Shown in pieces: positions 6,457 to 9,174 of a stretch of 9,174 nucleotides of DNA. The stretch comes from Actinomycetota bacterium (GTDB lineage Bacteria > Actinomycetota > Actinomycetes > Nanopelagicales > Nanopelagicaceae). The translations under genes and the position numbers were made by a program. Every line of letters begins with the position of its first letter. The first letter of the stretch is position 1. Location: positions 1 to 9,174 of the forward strand of contig WLHY01000029.1 in NCBI GenBank assembly GCA_009702465.1, given 5' to 3'. Under the pieces are notes generated by a model. It searched no databases. It saw nothing but the letters and a program-made list of their open reading frames with translations, and had not been told where the DNA came from.

Positions 6457-6462
6457 ATTTTA
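6457..6462 (-). promoter_or_regulatory. Candidate -10 box (TAAAAT) of the AI-2E-family gene
   Basis: Read on the minus strand, TAAAAT matches TATAAT at 5 of 6 positions and ends 7 nt before the ATG at 6449. A transcript starting there would carry no leader. No convincing -35 is visible at 16-19 bp. The rest of this 72-bp divergent gap (to 6521) holds a weak purine-rich AAGAGAGA at 6506-6513, 8 nt before the plus-strand gene, and no clear plus-strand -10. Confidence 0.45.
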
Positions 6463-6521
6463 ACTGGCTATTCACCATTATTAGTGCAGATAAGCAGTAG
6501 CAAATAAGAGAGAATAAGGCC

Positions 6522-7751
6522 ATGACCGGCTTGCGAATCAAGGGATTAGGTGAGGAGATCGCCACCCTGGCCCAACTTCCCTGGGATAAGCCGCTAGAGG
6601 AGTGGCCAGAGGATGAAGTGCTCACTCAAATGCGCGGTATCTCTCGCCACGTAGTTCGGTTAATCAGATCTAATCCGCAAAAAATTAATAGTGAGATATT
6701 TGCAATTAAAGAGACCAACGCTGAGTTTTCAAATCGAGAGTACTCATTACTGCGCGAGTTAAATCAAAGAGGTGCACCTTGTGTTGAACCGGTGGCGGTA
6801 ATTGAAGGCAGATTAGATAAGGATGGCAATGAGTTACCAGCAGCATTAGTTACAAAGTATCTGCCGTACTCACTTCCATACCGAGTTATTTTAAGTGGTT
6901 CGGTAACTCCAGCTGAAGTATTAAATATGGCAAATGCATTAGCTTTGTTATTAGTTCGCATGCATCTGTTGGGTTTTTGGTGGGGCGATTGTTCCCTATC
7001 AAATACCTTGTTTAGAAGAGATGCTGATGAGTTCGCTGCCTACTTGGTAGATGCTGAAACTGGTGAGTTTCAAAAGAGTTTAAGTAATGGCCAACGTGAA
7101 CATGATCTAGAACTTGCATTAGTAAATGTGGCTGGTGAGTTAGATGATTTAGCTTCAGCAGGTGTATTGCAAGCAGATATGGATCCAGTCCGCGCAAGTG
7201 AGGGTGTAATCAAAAGATATCGCCGGCTTTGGGCGATGTTAAAGGAGCCACAGATATTAGATGCAGCAGATCGGCAGGCGGTAGAGCGGGCAATGCGTTC
7301 GCTACAAGATTTAGGTTTTGCAGTTGAAGAGGTTGAGGTAACTACACAAGGTGATAAAGGTGTTCTTAAGTTTCAACCAAGATTAGTTGCTGCTCGCTAT
7401 CACGCAAATCGATTAGAGGAGTTGATGGGGCTTAAGGCTGAGGAGTTACAAGCAAAGCGATTATTAGCCTCTTATGATCGTTACAAAGCTCGTGAGTTTC
7501 CACCTAGCACGCCACATGCAATAGCGGTTAAGCAATGGCTAACCGATGTATTTCGTCGGGTAGTTAACCAAGTTCCAGATGATTTAAAGGGTCGGGTAGA
7601 GCCGGCGCAGTTATTTCACGAAGTACTAGAGAATCGCTGGTACTTAGGTGAGAAGTTAGGCCGTGATGTTGGACTAGATTTTGCCACTCAGGATTACATT
7701 GAAAAGGTTTTACCGTATCGAATGGATTCAGGAGTCTTAGTAAATAAATGA
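6522..7751 (+). CDS. DUF4032 / LPS-kinase-like protein, 409 aa
   Basis: A two-part protein that I recognise as the actinobacterial family with a kinase-like N-terminal lobe and a C-terminal DUF4032 domain. Seen: FAIKET (60-65, Lys63 as ATP lysine), a helix NREYSLLREL (71-80, Glu73 as salt-bridge partner), hinge-region VTKYLPYSLPY (110-120), catalytic loop WGDCSLSN (154-161, Asp156, Asn161) and a DFG-equivalent VDAETGE (176-182, Asp177). All the kinase positions are therefore intact, which argues for phosphotransfer rather than a dead pseudokinase. Residues ~225-400 are mostly helical, charged and rich in Arg/Glu, with HANRLEELMGLKAEELQAKR in the middle. No signal peptide or membrane helix, so cytoplasmic. 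The substrate is not known to me. A weak purine-rich ribosome site precedes the ATG, and the stop overlaps the next start by 4 nt (ATGA), making this the first gene of a coupled operon. Confidence 0.85.
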   Translation: MTGLRIKGLGEEIATLAQLPWDKPLEEWPEDEVLTQMRGISRHVVRLIRSNPQKINSEIFAIKETNAEFSNREYSLLRELNQRGAPCVEPVAVIEGRLDKDGNELPAALVTKYLPYSLPYRVILSGSVTPAEVLNMANALALLLVRMHLLGFWWGDCSLSNTLFRRDADEFAAYLVDAETGEFQKSLSNGQREHDLELALVNVAGELDDLASAGVLQADMDPVRASEGVIKRYRRLWAMLKEPQILDAADRQAVERAMRSLQDLGFAVEEVEVTTQGDKGVLKFQPRLVAARYHANRLEELMGLKAEELQAKRLLASYDRYKAREFPPSTPHAIAVKQWLTDVFRRVVNQVPDDLKGRVEPAQLFHEVLENRWYLGEKLGRDVGLDFATQDYIEKVLPYRMDSGVLVNK

Positions 7752-8641
7752 GTAAAAACCCATTTGCGGGATTGCCAAATAATAAATTTGGTAACGCCTT
7801 CGATCTAAACTCTCTTAAAGCACCAGCTGCAGGTGAATCAACAATCGCCTACGGTAAAGCGGTAACACAGGCAAACTTAGTTTCAGATTTTGTGAAGGAA
7901 TCAAATAATAAGGTTGTTATTTTGCTGTGCTGGTCACCGCGTAGTGCCCAAGCTAAAGAGATACTAGAAATATTAGGAAAACTAGAAAGCGCTGATCAAA
8001 ATACCTGGCTGCTTGGCACGGTAAATGTTGATGCCGAAGCGGCGGTTGCACAAGCGCTGCAGGTTCAATCAGTTCCAGTTGCAATGGCAATCATTCAAGA
8101 GCAGGTAATTCCACTATTTGAATCTGTACCACCACTAGATCAGGTACGCCTCGTTATTAACAAGTTGCTAGAACTAGCTGCTGGCAAAGGTATTGGTAAG
8201 GCGCCCGAAAACTCTGCAGTTGTTGAAACTCCAATGGAGCCAGAGGAGGAGGCGGCTTACGCCGCAATGGAGAAGGGTGATTATGCAGCTGCCAAAGCAG
8301 CTTATCAAAGCTGGCTAAAGTGCAAACCAAATGATCCAGTTGCAACAATTGGATTAGCACAAGCTGATTTAATGAACCGAATAAATGGTTTAGATTTTGC
8401 ATTAACCTTGAAAAACTCTAAAGCGGATGATTTAACATCACAGATGATGTGTGCTGATATTGAGATAGCCCAAGGCGATTATGAGGCAGCCTTCAATCGA
8501 TTAATTGCAGCTGTGAAAAGCTTTACTGCCGATGATAGAGATAAGGCCAAGGCCCACCTGCTTCAGTTATTTAATTTAGTTGATCCAGCGGATCCAAGGC
8601 TGGTTAAGGCCCGTGGCCAATTGGCGAGTGCACTCTTTTGA
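7748..8641 (+). CDS. Thioredoxin-fold plus TPR protein, CnoX/YbbN-like, 297 aa, no CXXC
   Basis: N-terminal thioredoxin fold (about 30-145) followed by TPR-type helices (about 165-295). Seen: the beta strand VVILLCW (56-62), where the usual WCGPC active site is replaced by WSPRS (62-66), so both redox cysteines are missing; the cis-proline loop QSVP (107-110); a TPR-like unit AAMEKGDYAAAKAAYQSWL (172-190); a second unit around ADIEIAQGDYEAA (236-248); and the family-like end RGQLASALF (289-297). Members such as E. coli CnoX (YbbN) are chaperone-type proteins that hand clients to DnaK/GroEL; some lack redox activity. A holdase/scaffold role is the best inference here. The N-terminal ~25 residues look unstructured (NPFAGLPNNKFGNAF). 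ATG overlaps the upstream stop (ATGA). An AGGAG at 7730-7734 is 13 nt upstream, rather far, so coupling probably matters. Confidence 0.88.
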   Translation: MSKNPFAGLPNNKFGNAFDLNSLKAPAAGESTIAYGKAVTQANLVSDFVKESNNKVVILLCWSPRSAQAKEILEILGKLESADQNTWLLGTVNVDAEAAVAQALQVQSVPVAMAIIQEQVIPLFESVPPLDQVRLVINKLLELAAGKGIGKAPENSAVVETPMEPEEEAAYAAMEKGDYAAAKAAYQSWLKCKPNDPVATIGLAQADLMNRINGLDFALTLKNSKADDLTSQMMCADIEIAQGDYEAAFNRLIAAVKSFTADDRDKAKAHLLQLFNLVDPADPRLVKARGQLASALF

Positions 8642-9174
8642 AAAACTTCAAAACTTCAGAGTTTCAATCAGTTGAGCGAAGGTATTTAAGTTACATATTT
8701 TTTCTATTTGGCTTATCGATTATGTCACTTGCCCCACGGACTCCAGATTTGAAGGCTAATTTAAATGTAAATAATGGCACCTTCGGTACATTGTTAAGTA
8801 CCGCTTCAATTGGTTCAATTGTGATGCTTTTAATTGGTGGACAGATTGTGCATCGGATTGGTGCTAAAAGAGCGATGCAGATCGGTTCAACCGCAGTTGC
8901 TATCACCTACATTGTTTTAGCTCATACCAAATCGCCATTTGTATTTGTAGTTGCCAGCATTCTAAGTGGTGCTGCAATATCGATTTACCATATCGCTAGC
9001 TCTGGCCACACTCTTCATCGGCAAGACCAAGTTGGAAAAATTATTATCCCGAAGTTACATGGCGCTTGGGGAATCGGAGCATTGGCCAGCTCGGCAATAG
9101 CCTTCTTAGTTGCAGCTAATGTCTCTATCGCCTGGCATATCACCACCTTGATGGTGGTTGTCTGGGTAATTACG
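8638..9174 (+). CDS. MFS transporter, N-terminal 179 residues (3' end cut by window edge)
   Basis: I translated this from the TTG at 8638; the frame stays open to the last base. The N-terminus (KNFKTSEFQSVERRYLS) is short and polar, followed by a first helix at ~17-33 ending in SLAPRTPDLKANL. Helix 2 spans ~48-67, and the loop motif GGQIVHRIGAKR (67-78) is the MFS motif A between helices 2 and 3. Further hydrophobic stretches lie at ~79-95, 98-116, 140-158 and 163-179. The combination of APRTPDLK after helix 1 and motif A resembles the YbjJ/fucose-permease-like branch; substrate not assignable. TTG is the only start that keeps helix 1 (the next ATG codon is residue 29, within it). The start overlaps the upstream stop as TTGA, so it is co-translated with the TPR protein. 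A weak GGCGAG lies 9 nt upstream (8623-8628). Confidence 0.88.
   Translation, partial: MKNFKTSEFQSVERRYLSYIFFLFGLSIMSLAPRTPDLKANLNVNNGTFGTLLSTASIGSIVMLLIGGQIVHRIGAKRAMQIGSTAVAITYIVLAHTKSPFVFVVASILSGAAISIYHIASSGHTLHRQDQVGKIIIPKLHGAWGIGALASSAIAFLVAANVSIAWHITTLMVVVWVIT

Noticed and set aside
7038..7050. CCTACTT at 7039-7045, a match to one arm of the 18-bp palindrome
   Set aside because: The second arm is absent and it lies inside the DUF4032 coding sequence; not a second operator.

Overview
The window looks like the chromosome of a small-genome, low-GC actinobacterium, most likely a freshwater Nanopelagicales (acI, Planktophila/Nanopelagicus-like) lineage. This is inferred from base composition in the low forties % GC (estimated by eye), very tight gene packing (no non-coding gap longer than about 75 bp), a DUF4032-type kinase-like protein and a thioredoxin-TPR protein of the kind common in Actinobacteria, and several start codons that look leaderless. 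No rRNA, tRNA, CRISPR array, insertion sequence or phage gene was seen.

Layout. (1) Positions 1-2289, minus strand: a packed three-gene operon, transcribed U32-peptidase-like TIM-barrel protein, then a short SDR oxidoreductase, then an APH-fold small-molecule kinase cut by the window edge. (2) A divergent control region at 2290-2364 holds an 18-bp near-perfect palindrome next to the start of a plus-strand classical SDR dehydrogenase (2365-3114). (3) The SDR ends tail-to-tail, with a 4-bp overlap, against a minus-strand aldehyde dehydrogenase (3111-4580). (4) Only 22 bp separate the aldehyde dehydrogenase start from a divergent alpha/beta hydrolase (4603-5313). Both starts have a TANNNT -10-like hexamer exactly 6 nt upstream, which suggests a bidirectional leaderless promoter. 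(5) The hydrolase again overlaps tail-to-tail by 4 bp with a minus-strand AI-2E/PerM-family membrane protein (5310-6449). (6) From 6522 a plus-strand operon runs: kinase-like DUF4032 protein, thioredoxin-fold/TPR protein without the CXXC redox motif, and an MFS transporter cut by the right edge. Each downstream gene overlaps its predecessor by 4 nt (ATGA, TTGA).

How it may work together. The left half (kinase, two SDRs, aldehyde dehydrogenase, TIM-barrel protein) has the flavour of a small catabolic set for a hydroxylated or sugar-like substrate: oxidation by SDRs, phosphorylation by the APH-fold kinase, aldehyde oxidation by the dehydrogenase. The substrate cannot be read from sequence, and the link across the divergent promoter is inference. 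The right half is ordinary housekeeping or envelope-type content, but the kinase-chaperone-transporter coupling is worth checking for conservation. Nothing here is a clear, previously undescribed system. The best leads are the palindromic operator, the 22-bp divergent promoter, and the cysteine-poor U32-like operon.
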